Assembly (NCBI RefSeq): GCF_039955095.1
Contig: NZ_CP154878.1
Location: 496,001-560,000 of the forward strand
Source: Limosilactobacillus sp. WILCCON 0051
Lineage (GTDB): Bacteria; Bacillota; Bacilli; Lactobacillales; Lactobacillaceae
Length of the DNA stretch: 64,000 nt
Direction of reading: 5' to 3'
How positions within the stretch are numbered: the first letter of the stretch is position 1; each line of letters starts with the position of its first letter. Below the pieces are notes generated by a model. That model worked only from the letters and a program-made list of their open reading frames with translations, made no database searches and was not told the DNA's origin. Shown piece by piece: positions 45,348-54,985 of this stretch. Position numbers and translations under genes: made by a program.

Positions 45348-46103
45348 ATGCAATCAACTGAGCAAAAAACGATTGCCATCTATGCTGACGGTGCTGTCAT
45401 TGATGACATGCGTCAAATGGCCAAGCTGCCTGAAGTAACGGGCTTTACAACTAATCCCTCACTGATGAAGCGAGCAGGGGTTACTAATTACTTGACGTTT
45501 GCTAAGCAAGTAGTTGGCGAGTTTCCAGAAGCTTCCCTGTCTTTTGAGGTTTTTTCACAAGATCCTCAGAAAATGCAGCAGGAAGCAGAAATCTTAAGTT
45601 CATTAGGCGAACATGTCTATGTTAAGATTCCAATTTTAAACTTGAATGGACAGCCTAATACGGAGCTGATTCATCAACTGGCACATGCCGGCATCAAGCT
45701 GAACATTACCGCAGTGACGACCAGCGAACAGGTGCGCCTGGCATTGGAAGCTTTGGACGAACAGACGCCAGCGATTATTTCACTGTTTGTAGGACGAGTT
45801 GCTGATACGGGGGCGGATCCAACTTCCTTTGTCAATGCCAGCGTAGCGATGTCGCATCTGCATCCAAACGTTGACTTATTGTGGGCCTCAACGCGTGAAG
45901 TCGACAACATTCGTCAGGCTCAGCAGGCTGGTATTGATATTATTACGGTACCACCGGCAATTCTGCAAAAGTGGCTGGCACGGCGCGAGTTTACGCCAGA
46001 AGATGTTGCTCTGGATACGGTTCGCGGCTTTGACCAAGATATTAGTACGCTGGGGTTCAGCATTCTAGATGAAGTTGCAGAGGAGGCGGCAGTCAATGAG
46101 TAA
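45348..46103 (+). CDS. tal: Transaldolase (TalC/MipB-like class)
   Basis: Moves a three-carbon dihydroxyacetone unit between sugar phosphates. 251 residues, TIM-barrel; the Schiff-base lysine is Lys93 in VYVKIPIL, with TGFTTNPSLM and LNITAVTT typical of the short TalC-type branch. Fructose-6-phosphate aldolase activity cannot be excluded. AAAGGAG precedes the ATG; it overlaps tkt by 8 bases, so both enzymes of the non-oxidative pentose-phosphate branch are made together. Confidence 0.88.
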   Translation: MQSTEQKTIAIYADGAVIDDMRQMAKLPEVTGFTTNPSLMKRAGVTNYLTFAKQVVGEFPEASLSFEVFSQDPQKMQQEAEILSSLGEHVYVKIPILNLNGQPNTELIHQLAHAGIKLNITAVTTSEQVRLALEALDEQTPAIISLFVGRVADTGADPTSFVNASVAMSHLHPNVDLLWASTREVDNIRQAQQAGIDIITVPPAILQKWLARREFTPEDVALDTVRGFDQDISTLGFSILDEVAEEAAVNE

Positions 46104-48111
46104 TCAGCAGGCTACTCTGGATCAAAAATCAGTTACAGCTGCTCGGATGCTGGGCGTAGAAATGATTGAAGCCTCGCACAGCGGCCATCCGGGGATTGTT
46201 TTGGACGCTGCGCCAATGGCTTACACGCTGTTTGAATATCATATGCGTTTTAACCCTAAACAGCCTAAATGGATCAATCGCGATCGCTTTGTCTTGTCAG
46301 CGGGCCATGGCTCAGCGCTGCTCTACAGTCTGCTGCATCTAAATGGCTTTGATCTCACTATTGATGACTTGAAGGCGTTTCGCCAAATGGGTTCCAAAAC
46401 ACCAGGCCATCCAGAATATGGCTGGACGCCTGGCGTTGATGCCTCAACTGGTCCTCTGGGTCAAGGACTTGGTATGGCAGTTGGCATGGCGATTGCAGAA
46501 AAGCATCTAGCTGCACAGTGCAACCGACCGGGGATGCCAGTAATTGATCATTACACTTACGCTTTGGCGGGTGATGGTGATTTGATGGAAGGCATCAGTC
46601 AAGAAGCCTTGGATATTGCAGGCAATCTGCAGCTTAACAAACTGATCGTGCTTTATGACTCGAATGATGTTTCACTGGATGGACCATTGTCGATGAGTAC
46701 GCATGACAATGTTGAACAGCGGGTCAAGGCGGCTTCATGGAATTATGAACGCGTTGAGGATGGCAATGATCTGGCCCAGATCGATGCAGCCTTATGGCGG
46801 GCTAAACGTTCCGATAAGCCAACCTTGATTGAGGTTAAGACGGTAATTGGCTATGGCGCGCCTAAACAGGGAACCAACAAAGTTCATGGCACGCCGGTTG
46901 GTCAGGATGGTCTGGCTGTCCTTAAAGAAAAATTTGACTGGCATGAACCATCTTTCGCCGTACCGCAGGCTGTTTATGATCACTTCCAAGAACTGGTGGC
47001 TGCCAAAGAAAAGCAATACCAGCGCTGGTTGGAAATGTGGGCTTCCTATCAGCAGCAGTATCCGCAACTGGCTGCTCAATTGATGAATGATGAGTTTAAG
47101 CTGAATGATGATGACTTGAACTATCAACCAGGTGAAAAAATTGCCACGCGGCTGGTATGCGATGACGCACTGCAGGAAATTGCCCGGCAGAACCCGATGT
47201 TTTGGGGCGGGGCCGCTGACTTGGCCAGTTCTAACAAAACGCTGCTGAAAAAAGATGACAATTTTGCTGCGGATAATCCATTAGGCCGCAATCTGCGGTT
47301 TGGCGTACGTGAATTTGGCATGGCAGCAGCCTTGAATGGAATTACGCTGCATGGTGGCACCCGAGCCTTTGGCAGCACGTTCTTGGTCTTTAGCGACTAT
47401 CTTAAGGGTGCCGTTCGTCTGGCCGCTTTAATGAAGATCCCGACTACCTTTGTTTTTTCTCATGACTCTTTGGCTGTTGGTGAAGATGGTCCAACGCATG
47501 AACCAGTTGAGCAGTTGGCAGCGCTGCGCTCAATGCCGGGTGTCGATGTCTATCGTCCAGCTGATGCCAATGAAACGATCGCTTCCTGGCAGGTCATTGG
47601 CAAAACCGCTGATCGTCCGAGCGTAATCGTTACCTCGCGTCAGGGACTGCCGGTTTTGGCAGCAGCTAAACATGCACCGGTAGAACGAGGAGCTTATGTC
47701 CTGGCACCGGCTCAAACCAATCATCCGGCTGGAATCTTGATTGCCAGCGGCTCTGAAGTCTCTTTGGCATTGCAGGCTAGAGAACGATTAGCCAAAGAAG
47801 GCATTGACGTGCAGGTTGTTTCGATGCCATGTCAGGAACGTTTCTTACGGCAGTCAAAGCAGTATCAAGAAATGGTGCTGCCGCCACGCCTGGATAAGCG
47901 CTTGGCAATCGAAATGGGCAGTTCAATGTGCTGGCACCGTTTTGTCGGCTTGAATGGCATGGTAATGGGCGTTGATGAATTCGGTACCAGCGCTCCAGGT
48001 GAACAGGTTATTGAAAAGTTTGGCTTCACGCCGGAACGCGTTGCTGCAGCCTTTAAGCAGACAGCCGGGCTTGAAAATGAAAAATCAGATCAAATGGCCG
48101 CTAATGGCTAG
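46096..48111 (+). CDS. tkt: Transketolase
   Basis: Thiamine-diphosphate enzyme moving two-carbon units between sugar phosphates. 671 residues; the ThDP motif GDGDLMEGISQEALDIAGNLQLNKLIVLYDSND, catalytic His in SGHGSALLYSLLH and HDSLAVGEDGPTHEPVEQL are intact. ATG 46096 overlaps the transaldolase stop; AGAGGAGG lies just upstream. With tal it would allow a heterofermenter to interconvert pentoses and hexoses for nucleotide and aromatic precursors. Confidence 0.95.
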   Translation: MSNQQATLDQKSVTAARMLGVEMIEASHSGHPGIVLDAAPMAYTLFEYHMRFNPKQPKWINRDRFVLSAGHGSALLYSLLHLNGFDLTIDDLKAFRQMGSKTPGHPEYGWTPGVDASTGPLGQGLGMAVGMAIAEKHLAAQCNRPGMPVIDHYTYALAGDGDLMEGISQEALDIAGNLQLNKLIVLYDSNDVSLDGPLSMSTHDNVEQRVKAASWNYERVEDGNDLAQIDAALWRAKRSDKPTLIEVKTVIGYGAPKQGTNKVHGTPVGQDGLAVLKEKFDWHEPSFAVPQAVYDHFQELVAAKEKQYQRWLEMWASYQQQYPQLAAQLMNDEFKLNDDDLNYQPGEKIATRLVCDDALQEIARQNPMFWGGAADLASSNKTLLKKDDNFAADNPLGRNLRFGVREFGMAAALNGITLHGGTRAFGSTFLVFSDYLKGAVRLAALMKIPTTFVFSHDSLAVGEDGPTHEPVEQLAALRSMPGVDVYRPADANETIASWQVIGKTADRPSVIVTSRQGLPVLAAAKHAPVERGAYVLAPAQTNHPAGILIASGSEVSLALQARERLAKEGIDVQVVSMPCQERFLRQSKQYQEMVLPPRLDKRLAIEMGSSMCWHRFVGLNGMVMGVDEFGTSAPGEQVIEKFGFTPERVAAAFKQTAGLENEKSDQMAANG

Positions 48112-48184
48112 CTGCTGTTTTCTAAAAACTACGTATCACATATAAATCTTAATCTCTAAATCTCAAAATACTCCAAAAATCCCC

Positions 48185-48229
48185 AAAGACCATGAGCGAT
48201 CCACTATCCCAGTCGCTCATGGCCTTTTT
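48185..48229 (+). terminator. Terminator after tkt
   Basis: GACCATGAGCGA pairs with TCGCTCATGGCC (one G-U possible) and leads into TTTTT. Confidence 0.85.
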
Positions 48230-48247
48230 GATTTGAATTAGTATATA

Positions 48248-48283
48248 AAAAAGCTCTGTGATTTTATATCACAGAGCTTTTTA
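48248..48283. terminator. Bidirectional terminator between tkt and rpsD
   Basis: AAAGCTCTGTGAT pairs perfectly with ATCACAGAGCTTT, A- and T-rich on both sides. Confidence 0.9.
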
Positions 48284-48305
48284 AGAAATAAACCGTAATT
48301 AGATA

Positions 48306-48914
48306 TTACAGCTTGTTGTAGAATTCGACAATCAGCGCTTCGTCGATGTCGGCGTTCATGTCTTCACGTTCTGGCAGGCGAACCAGCTTACCTTCGAGCT
48401 TGTCAGCATCGAATTCAACGTATGAAGGACGTGCAACAACGGCTTCAACAGCGTTCTTGATAACGTCCAGGTTCTTGGACTTGTCGCGAACGGAGATGAC
48501 TTGACCAACCTTAACTTCGAAGGAAGGAATGTCAACGCGCTTGCCATCTACGGTGATGTGACCGTGGTTAACCAGTTGACGAGCTTGACGACGAGTAGTA
48601 GCCAGACCCAGACGGTAAACCATGTTGTCCAGACGACGTTCCAGCAGGATCATGAAGTTGGTACCGTGAGTACCTTCCTTGATCTTACCGGCACGCTTGA
48701 ACAGGTTACGGAATTGACGTTCAGTCATACCGTACATGTAACGCAGCTTTTGCTTTTCGCGCAGTTGCATACCGTATTCAGACAGGCGGCCACGACGGTC
48801 ATTGCCGTGATCACCAGGTGCGTAGTTGCGACGAGCCAGTTCCTTACCGGTACCGGACAGAGACATGCCGAGACGGCGAGATACACGCCAGCTAGGGCCA
48901 GTGTAACGAGACAT
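48306..48914 (-). CDS. rpsD: 30S ribosomal protein S4
   Basis: Primary 16S rRNA binding protein that starts 30S assembly. 202 residues with the S4 RNA-binding domain ([34 protein letters not shown]) and the usual N-terminus [15 protein letters not shown]. The Zn-binding cysteines of some S4 proteins are absent, as in B. subtilis. GGAGG precedes the ATG. A structured leader lies upstream. Confidence 0.98.
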   Translation of the reverse strand: MSRYTGPSWRVSRRLGMSLSGTGKELARRNYAPGDHGNDRRGRLSEYGMQLREKQKLRYMYGMTERQFRNLFKRAGKIKEGTHGTNFMILLERRLDNMVYRLGLATTRRQARQLVNHGHITVDGKRVDIPSFEVKVGQVISVRDKSKNLDVIKNAVEAVVARPSYVEFDADKLEGKLVRLPEREDMNADIDEALIVEFYNKL

Positions 48915-48929
48915 ATTAGAATTCCTCCA

Positions 48930-49068
48930 ATAAAATTATTTGGAGTAAAATAATCCGATTGTGAGCTTGACATTCGTGCAGGCCAATTGGATCGTTCACC
49001 CTTGCAGCTGGGTTACTGGAAACACCATGCGGCATTGGTCTGTTGACGAGCTTGCCCCTCACTGCTGC
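48930..49068 (-). promoter_or_regulatory. Structured rpsD leader, probable S4 autoregulatory site
   Basis: About 140 bases of GC-rich sequence able to form several hairpins, between a TAAAAT -10 on the minus strand (~49070) and the rpsD ribosome site. In B. subtilis S4 represses its own single-gene message by binding a leader structure; this leader is placed to do the same. I have not matched it to that structure base by base. Confidence 0.5.
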
Positions 49069-49108
49069 ATTATTTTACACAAAGAGTACTTTAACGCGAA
49101 AAACATGC

Positions 49109-49564
49109 CTAGTCAAGATGTTTGATCAGTTCATCGACAAAAGATTGAATACCAGCCTGCAGATTTGCATCAAATCTTTTTTCAACTGGGGCATCCAAAT
49201 CCAAGACACCAAGCAATTGCTGATTTTTAATCAAGGGAATCACAAGCTCAGAACGGGCGGCAGCATCACATGAGATATACCCAGGAAACTTAGTGACGTC
49301 ATCAACCGCCAACGTCTGTCGCTGAGCAGCTGACTGACCACAGACACCTTTGTTCATTGCAATGTGCATGCAGGCCGGATGTCCTTGAAATGGCCCCAGC
49401 ACCAGTTCGTTTTTTTTAGGGTCATAAAGGTAAAAGCCAGTCCAGTTCAATTGATCAACGCTGTCGTTTAACAGTGCTGAGGCATTGGCCAGATTAGCAA
49501 TTAAGTTGGTTTCATTTTCCAATAAGGCAGCCAGCTGGGTGTTGATAAGCTTAAAGTTTGGCAA
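49109..49564 (-). CDS. msrC: Free methionine-(R)-sulfoxide reductase (GAF domain)
   Basis: Reduces free Met-R-sulfoxide. 151 residues, a single GAF domain. The three catalytic cysteines Cys65, Cys75 and Cys99 have the same spacing (10 and 24) as in E. coli fRMsr, in GHPACMHI, GVCGQSA and GYISCDAAARSE. The B. subtilis relative is ytsP, also near rpsD. GGAGGG precedes the ATG. Confidence 0.92.
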   Translation of the reverse strand: MPNFKLINTQLAALLENETNLIANLANASALLNDSVDQLNWTGFYLYDPKKNELVLGPFQGHPACMHIAMNKGVCGQSAAQRQTLAVDDVTKFPGYISCDAAARSELVIPLIKNQQLLGVLDLDAPVEKRFDANLQAGIQSFVDELIKHLD

Positions 49565-49692
49565 AATAAAAATCCCTCCGATAAATAATAAGTTGTCAAG
49601 AGCAGATATGATATAATTTTAATTAGTAGAATTTTAGGATTAAACGGTGAAAAACGCAAAGCATAAACCGTGCAAAATTAGGTGGGATATAG

Positions 49693-51399
49693 ATGTTTCA
49701 AGTGTTGATCGGAATTTTAGTTATTGCTGCATTGGTAATTATTGGCGTATACGTTTATCAAAAGCGAACTCTCAATGCGGTAGACGCCTTGCTGAATCAA
49801 AAAGCTGCCGCACTGACAGCTCATTTAGACGAACGGCTTGCCAAAAACGCAAATCCAGAGTTGAGCGGTGATTCGCTCAAGGATTTTAATCAGCTCAAGG
49901 ATGAGTATCAAGATGAATTCCTAACGGCTGCCAGTCGGGTCGATGACTTGGCCGATCAAATCGCGCAAGATCTGCATGGGTTTAACCTATTGAAAGTCAA
50001 GCCGGATCTGCGTAAGCTGCAGGATGCAACTGCCAAGCTGCTGAGTGAACAGACAAATCTTGAAGAAGGTTTGAAAAAAATTGATGATGCTAAGGCGGAA
50101 CATCAAAAAGCAATTGGCGAGCTGAAGAAGCAATATCAGCAGTTTCATAATGAACTGGAAGAAAACAGCTATCGCTATGGCAAAAGCAGTACGGCTCTGC
50201 GCCAGCGTTTGACGGATCTGGAAGCTCGCTTTGCCAAGTTCACTACGCTTACGGTCAAAGGCGACTATGAAGCAGCTCAAGACGTCCTTAATGAGCTGCA
50301 GCAGGATACCGAGGAACTGGCCCGACTGATGCAAAAGATTCCAGATATCTATAAACCGCTGCTGACTGAATTTCCCACCCAGCTGCAGGAACTAAAAAAT
50401 GGCTATGAACAGCTGAAACGACACCACTATAACTTTGCCGATGATCAGATTGATCAAGAAATTGAACAGCTTGGTCAGCTTTGCGAACAGGCGGATGCCG
50501 ATTTGGCTGCCTTGCGATTGGACGAGGCAGCAACGGCAAACGATCAGCTGACGCAGCATATCGAGCATCTTTATGACGTTATGCAGCGTGAACTTGATGC
50601 TCGGCCGAAAGTTGCGCCCTTGATGCGCGATGTCGGACGTCATTTGAGTCATGCCAAACAGCAGAATCGTGAGCTGATTGATGAGTTGGAACGCTTAAGC
50701 CTGAACTATACGCTTAACAATGACGAACTGGCCAACGCACGCGGCCTTGACGAGCAGTTGCGGCAGCTGCAGGCATCATATGATCAAGATCAAGAAGCAC
50801 TTGCAGTCGAAGAAGCGATTGACAGTCAGGTTGTTGCTCGTCAGACCGATAATGAAAAGTCGTTGACGGCAATCGAAGAACAGCAAAAACAGATCAATGA
50901 CAGCGTTGCCGATCTACAGTCTGATGAGGCGCGAGCCAAAAAAACGCTGCAGCGATTCTCAGTTGAGATTCGCACAATCAAACGACGCGTGGAGTCACTG
51001 AATCTGCCGGGAATTCCCCAAGACTACATGGACTATTTCTTCCTGGTCAGTGATGAAATTGGCAAACTGGCCGATGCGATCAATCAGGTTAAGATTGATA
51101 TGGAAGACATTACCAAGCAGCTTTTGATCGTGCAGGACGATTTGGAAACGCTGCAGGAAAAAACCGATGATTTAAGAGATAGTGCCGAGCTGACCGAACG
51201 GCTGATTCAATATGCCAACCGGCTCAGCATTGATCATGAAGATATCAATGCTGCGATTACCCAGGCACAAAATGAATTCAATCATTATAATTATCCGGGC
51301 AGTCTGGAAATCTTGGAAAAGGCCGTTGAAAAAGTCGAGCCGGGTTCCTATAAGCAAATGGAGCAGCGTTACTACGCCGAGCTTAACCGCAATTCTTAA
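49693..51399 (+). CDS. ezrA: Septation ring formation regulator EzrA
   Basis: A membrane-anchored spectrin-like protein that restrains and positions FtsZ ring assembly. 568 residues: one N-terminal membrane helix (about 3-24), then long helical bundles and coiled coils rich in Leu, Gln, Glu. The C-terminal TKQLLIVQDDLETLQEKTDDLRDSAELTERLIQYANR region contains the family's QNR-patch neighbourhood. AGGTGG precedes the ATG; TATAAT lies at about 49610. Order rpsD-fRMsr-ezrA-iscS-thiI is as in Bacilli. Confidence 0.93.
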   Translation: MFQVLIGILVIAALVIIGVYVYQKRTLNAVDALLNQKAAALTAHLDERLAKNANPELSGDSLKDFNQLKDEYQDEFLTAASRVDDLADQIAQDLHGFNLLKVKPDLRKLQDATAKLLSEQTNLEEGLKKIDDAKAEHQKAIGELKKQYQQFHNELEENSYRYGKSSTALRQRLTDLEARFAKFTTLTVKGDYEAAQDVLNELQQDTEELARLMQKIPDIYKPLLTEFPTQLQELKNGYEQLKRHHYNFADDQIDQEIEQLGQLCEQADADLAALRLDEAATANDQLTQHIEHLYDVMQRELDARPKVAPLMRDVGRHLSHAKQQNRELIDELERLSLNYTLNNDELANARGLDEQLRQLQASYDQDQEALAVEEAIDSQVVARQTDNEKSLTAIEEQQKQINDSVADLQSDEARAKKTLQRFSVEIRTIKRRVESLNLPGIPQDYMDYFFLVSDEIGKLADAINQVKIDMEDITKQLLIVQDDLETLQEKTDDLRDSAELTERLIQYANRLSIDHEDINAAITQAQNEFNHYNYPGSLEILEKAVEKVEPGSYKQMEQRYYAELNRNS

Positions 51400-51403
51400 A
51401 ATC

Positions 51404-51433
51404 AAAAACGTGTCGCCAATGACGCGTTTTTTT
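51404..51433 (+). terminator. Terminator after ezrA
   Basis: AAACGTGTC pairs with GACGCGTTT and is followed by TTTT. Confidence 0.85.
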
Positions 51434-51471
51434 ATTTTAAGGCATCAATCATGGTTAAAAGAAACGGGATC

Positions 51472-51578
51472 TGTTATAATGTAGCGTTGTTTTAGGAGCC
51501 GAACCTTCGTCGCGGATGTGATCCATCGGCGGCAATATCTTGCGAGGAAAATCTGTTTTCCCGCGTGCATTAAAGGAG
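51472..51578 (+). promoter_or_regulatory. Promoter and structured leader of iscS-thiI
   Basis: TGT plus TATAAT (51475-51480) makes an extended -10. The ~100-base leader forms two hairpins: CGCGGATG with CATCGGCG (51510-51531) and GCGAGGAAAA with TTTTCCCGC (51542-51564), the latter ending just before AAAGGAG. No T-run follows, so translation control is more likely than attenuation. I do not recognise the motif. Confidence 0.45.
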
Positions 51579-51588
51579 TAAGCACAGT

Positions 51589-52737
51589 ATGATTTATTTT
51601 GACAATAGTGCCACGACACAGATCTGGCCAGAAGTTTTGGATACGTATAATCAAGTTTGCCAAAAGATTTGGGGTAATCCCTCCAGTCTGCATAAGGTTG
51701 GTGAGACGGCCTGGAATCTTCAAGAGCAGGCACGTAAGCAGATTGCGGACCTGTTTGGCGTTTTGCCAAGTGAGATTGTTTTTACCAGTGGCGGTTCAGA
51801 GGGCGACAACTGGGTCATCAAAGGAACGGCAATTGAAAAGCGTCAATATGGCAAACATATTATTACGACCAGCGTTGAGCATGCTGCGGTGCGTAATTCG
51901 ATGGAGCGCTTAGCTGACCTTGGTTTTGAGATTACCTATCTGCCAGTCGATGACCAGGGACGCATTGATCCAGAAGACGTTAGAAAAGCACTGCGCCCAG
52001 ATACGATCCTGGTTGAATCAATGGTTGTCAACAATGAGATTGGGACGATTCAGCCGATCAAGGAAATTGGTGAAATCTTAAAGGACTATCCTAAAGTTCA
52101 CTTTATGGTTGATGCGGTGCAGGCAATCGGTAAGGGAATCGATGACATTGTCTTTTCGGATCGAGTTGATTTTGCGGTCTTTTCTGGTCATAAGTTCCAT
52201 GCACCGCGCGGAACCGGCTTTGTATATGCCAAAGCAGGCCGCAAGCTGGCTCCGCTGATTGATGGTGGCGGTCAGGAGCGCGGCCGCCGCAATGGGACTG
52301 AAAATACGGCTGGCTTTGTTGCGATGGCCAAGGCATTACGGTTGGTTAAACAAAACGAAAAGCAGGCCGTTGAACGCGAAAAAGCAATCAAGACGCGGAT
52401 TTACGATCATATCAAGAATTTTGAACACGTTGAGGTTATCTCGCAAAATGATGATTCGTTTGCTCCTCATATTCTGACGTTTGCAATTGTTGGCGTACGT
52501 GGTGAAACGATCGTGCATGCTTTTGAAGATCACGATATCTATATTTCAACGACCAGTGCCTGTTCTTCAAAAAAGCACGTTGAGGCAGGAACGCTGGCCG
52601 CCATGAAGGTTCCCGATGAAATTGCAACCAGTGCCGTACGGATCAGCTTGGGCGATCAAAACACCCTGGCTGAGGCTGATGAGTTCAATCGCGTCTTTGA
52701 TGAGCTGTATGCCGGCTTTAAGAAGATTATCGATTAG
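51589..52737 (+). CDS. iscS: Cysteine desulfurase (IscS/NifS family), ThiI partner
   Basis: PLP enzyme that takes sulfur from cysteine. 382 residues; the PLP lysine is Lys202 in SGHKFHAPRG and the active Cys325 is in STTSACSSKKH. It lies four bases before the thiI frame, so it probably feeds persulfide sulfur to ThiI for 4-thiouridine in tRNA, as B. subtilis NifZ does. AAAGGAG precedes the ATG. Confidence 0.93.
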   Translation: MIYFDNSATTQIWPEVLDTYNQVCQKIWGNPSSLHKVGETAWNLQEQARKQIADLFGVLPSEIVFTSGGSEGDNWVIKGTAIEKRQYGKHIITTSVEHAAVRNSMERLADLGFEITYLPVDDQGRIDPEDVRKALRPDTILVESMVVNNEIGTIQPIKEIGEILKDYPKVHFMVDAVQAIGKGIDDIVFSDRVDFAVFSGHKFHAPRGTGFVYAKAGRKLAPLIDGGGQERGRRNGTENTAGFVAMAKALRLVKQNEKQAVEREKAIKTRIYDHIKNFEHVEVISQNDDSFAPHILTFAIVGVRGETIVHAFEDHDIYISTTSACSSKKHVEAGTLAAMKVPDEIATSAVRISLGDQNTLAEADEFNRVFDELYAGFKKIID

Positions 52738-52764
52738 TTTTTGAAAGGAAAATCTAGTTCTAAA

Positions 52765-53985
52765 ATGCAATATGATGAAATTATGGTGCGCTATGGCGAG
52801 CTTTCGACAAAAGGGCGCAACCAAAAGAACTTTATTGACCGTTTGGGAGCCAATGTTACCAAAGCGTTGCATGGCTTCGATCAGGTTAAGATTCATCCGC
52901 AAAGAGATCGGATGCATATTGACTTAAATGGTGCCGACAGCAGTCAGGTTATGGATCGCTTAAAGCAGGTGTTTGGCATCCAGACCTTCTCGCCTTCTTT
53001 ACGAGTTGAAAGCGACTTTGAAGCAGTTAAGCAGGCAGCGGCTAAGATGATCAGAGAACAGGTAAAAGAACCGGCCACCTTTAAGATCAGTACTCGGCAT
53101 GCCGATCATGGCTTTCCAATGGGGACGTTTGAGATGAATCGTGAGCTGGGAGCCTACCTGCTAAAGGAATTTCCTGATCTTTTGCAAGTTGACGTTCACC
53201 ATCCGGACATTGATCTGATGGTTGAGATTCGGAAAAGCGGAATCTATCTGACCAGTGAAAAGATCAAGGGAGCAGGTGGTCTGCCAGTTGGAACGGCTGG
53301 CAAAGGCATGATGATGCTTTCAGGCGGAATCGATTCACCGGTTGCTGCCTACCTGGCCATGAAGCGTGGGGTTTCTTTGGAGATGGTACACTTCTACAGT
53401 CCGCCATATACCAGTGAACAGGCATTGGCCAAATCAAAGGAGCTGACCAGCAAACTGGCAAAATACTGTGGCAGCATCAAGTTCATTCAAGTACCGTTTA
53501 CTGAAATTCAAGAAACGGTTAAGGAAAAGGTTCCCGAGGGCTATCTGATGACTGTCCAGCGCCGCTTAATGCTTAGACTGGCTGCGGCTTTGGCGATGAA
53601 ACGCCATGGTCTGGCCATCTTTAACGGTGAGAGTCTTGGACAGGTGGCCTCACAGACGATGGAAAGCATGGTAGCTATTAATGATGTAACTACCTGGCCA
53701 GTACTGCGTCCGGTTCTGTCGTTTGATAAGACTGAAATCATCAAGATCGCTGAAGAAATCGATACCTATGAATTGTCGATTCTGCCATATGAAGACTGCT
53801 GCACGGTCTTTACGCCGCCATCGCCGAAAACCAAGCCGAATTTGAAACGGGCGCGGGCCTATGAAGCACGGCTGGATGTTGAAGGATTGATGCAGCGGGC
53901 TTTGGACAATATTAAGATTACCGAGATTCATGCCGGTGACGAATTCTTGAATCAGAATCAAGACGTATTTGCCGAATTGCTGTAA
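52765..53985 (+). CDS. thiI: tRNA 4-thiouridine synthase ThiI
   Basis: Thiolates U8 of tRNA. 406 residues: THUMP domain (about 55-165) then a PP-loop ATPase with [12 protein letters not shown]. The rhodanese domain of the E. coli enzyme is absent, as usual in Gram-positives. The start ATG 52765 fits the family N-terminus [25 protein letters not shown] lies about 15 bases upstream, a long spacing. Confidence 0.94.
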   Translation: MQYDEIMVRYGELSTKGRNQKNFIDRLGANVTKALHGFDQVKIHPQRDRMHIDLNGADSSQVMDRLKQVFGIQTFSPSLRVESDFEAVKQAAAKMIREQVKEPATFKISTRHADHGFPMGTFEMNRELGAYLLKEFPDLLQVDVHHPDIDLMVEIRKSGIYLTSEKIKGAGGLPVGTAGKGMMMLSGGIDSPVAAYLAMKRGVSLEMVHFYSPPYTSEQALAKSKELTSKLAKYCGSIKFIQVPFTEIQETVKEKVPEGYLMTVQRRLMLRLAAALAMKRHGLAIFNGESLGQVASQTMESMVAINDVTTWPVLRPVLSFDKTEIIKIAEEIDTYELSILPYEDCCTVFTPPSPKTKPNLKRARAYEARLDVEGLMQRALDNIKITEIHAGDEFLNQNQDVFAELL

Positions 53986-53990
53986 AATTT

Positions 53991-54027
53991 AAGCTGATGC
54001 AATACTTTTTGATGCATCAGCTTTTTT
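53991..54027 (+). terminator. Terminator after thiI
   Basis: AAGCTGATGCA pairs perfectly with TGCATCAGCTT, then TTTT. Confidence 0.9.
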
Positions 54028-54127
54028 GGTTCAAACACCGGATTTGGCTATTCGAATAGTGCTAAATTTGGTATACTGTTCCCACACAAAATTAAAAAAC
54101 GCTGTGAAACTGAAAGGAGCGTTCATC

Positions 54128-54634
54128 GTGGAAGTTACTGTCAATGGTGAGAAGATGCAGCTGGTCGGCAATCCGCCAGAAGTAGGTACGGAAATTCCTC
54201 ACTTTAAGCTGTTTGATGCTCAGAATCAACGGGTTAAGACTCGTGAGCTGCTGGGCAAGCCAACTTTATTCTCAGTCGTACCAGACATCAATACGTCGGT
54301 CTGCTCGCTGCAGTCACGCAAATTCAACAAGGCAATGGCTGAATATCCTGACGTCCGCTTGATTACGGTCTCCACTAATCCAATTAACGAACAGAAGGGT
54401 TGGTGCGCGGCCAATGATATTCCAAATGCTGAGCTTTTGTCTGATTATGAACAGTCATTTGGCTATGCAATGAAGCTTTTGATCCCTGATGAAGGCGTCT
54501 TGGCACGATCAATCTTCCTCATTGATGCTGATGGCCAGATCGTCTACCGCCAGATCGTTCCTGAAATGACGCACGAGCCTGACTATCTGGCTGCCTTGAA
54601 CGCAGTGGAAAAGTTGGGTGCGGCTGCTGAATAA
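54128..54634 (+). CDS. tpx: Thiol peroxidase (Tpx)
   Basis: A peroxiredoxin that reduces peroxides with thioredoxin. 168 residues; peroxidatic Cys59 in VPDINTSVCS and resolving Cys93 in KGWCAANDIPN. The start is GTG 54128 with AAAGGAG upstream; the longer frame has no ribosome site. An extended -10 (TGG TATACT, ~54069-54077) lies 50 bases before. Confidence 0.94.
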   Translation: MEVTVNGEKMQLVGNPPEVGTEIPHFKLFDAQNQRVKTRELLGKPTLFSVVPDINTSVCSLQSRKFNKAMAEYPDVRLITVSTNPINEQKGWCAANDIPNAELLSDYEQSFGYAMKLLIPDEGVLARSIFLIDADGQIVYRQIVPEMTHEPDYLAALNAVEKLGAAAE

Positions 54635-54656
54635 TTAAGAAATTATTTGAATCGAC

Positions 54657-54685
54657 TTGACGTTGCCAAAAATTTCTTTTATTAT
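54657..54685 (+). promoter_or_regulatory. Promoter of the valS T-box transcript
   Basis: TTGACG, 17-base spacer, TATTAT. Confidence 0.75.
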
Positions 54686-54691
54686 TACGCT

Positions 54692-54931
54692 ATTCAAGCA
54701 TTGAACGAGAGAGTAGATCTGGTAAAGCCGTTTAGAGAGACCTTGTTGCTGAAAAAAGGTTCGGTTTGCCAGATTGAAGGTAGCTCGCGAGCAGAATTGC
54801 TGAAACCAAGTAGGCAGTTCCGGTTCATGGCCGATATCCCATGTTTGAGTGGAAGCCTGTCTTTGGATGGGTTTCAATTTAGGTGGTACCGCGAGCAGAC
54901 TCGTCCTAATTATTAGGGCGAGTCTTTTTTT
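54692..54931 (+). promoter_or_regulatory. T-box riboswitch, valine (specifier GTA), controls valS
   Basis: Stem I begins GAGAGAGTAGAT; the specifier loop reads TTGAAG-GTA-GCT with the Val codon at 54780-54782. T-box core GGTGGTACCGCG at 54882-54893. The terminator pairs AGACTCGTCCTAA with TTAGGGCGAGTCT before seven T (54897-54931). Confidence 0.94.
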
Positions 54932-54985
54932 GTTTGATGCCAATTAAATTAACCAATAACTGTAAATCTGAAAGGGGAACTTGCC

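Noticed and set aside
48501..48953. 150-residue open frame antisense to rpsD
   Set aside because: Shadow of S4; Thr/Val/Gln-rich with no domain.
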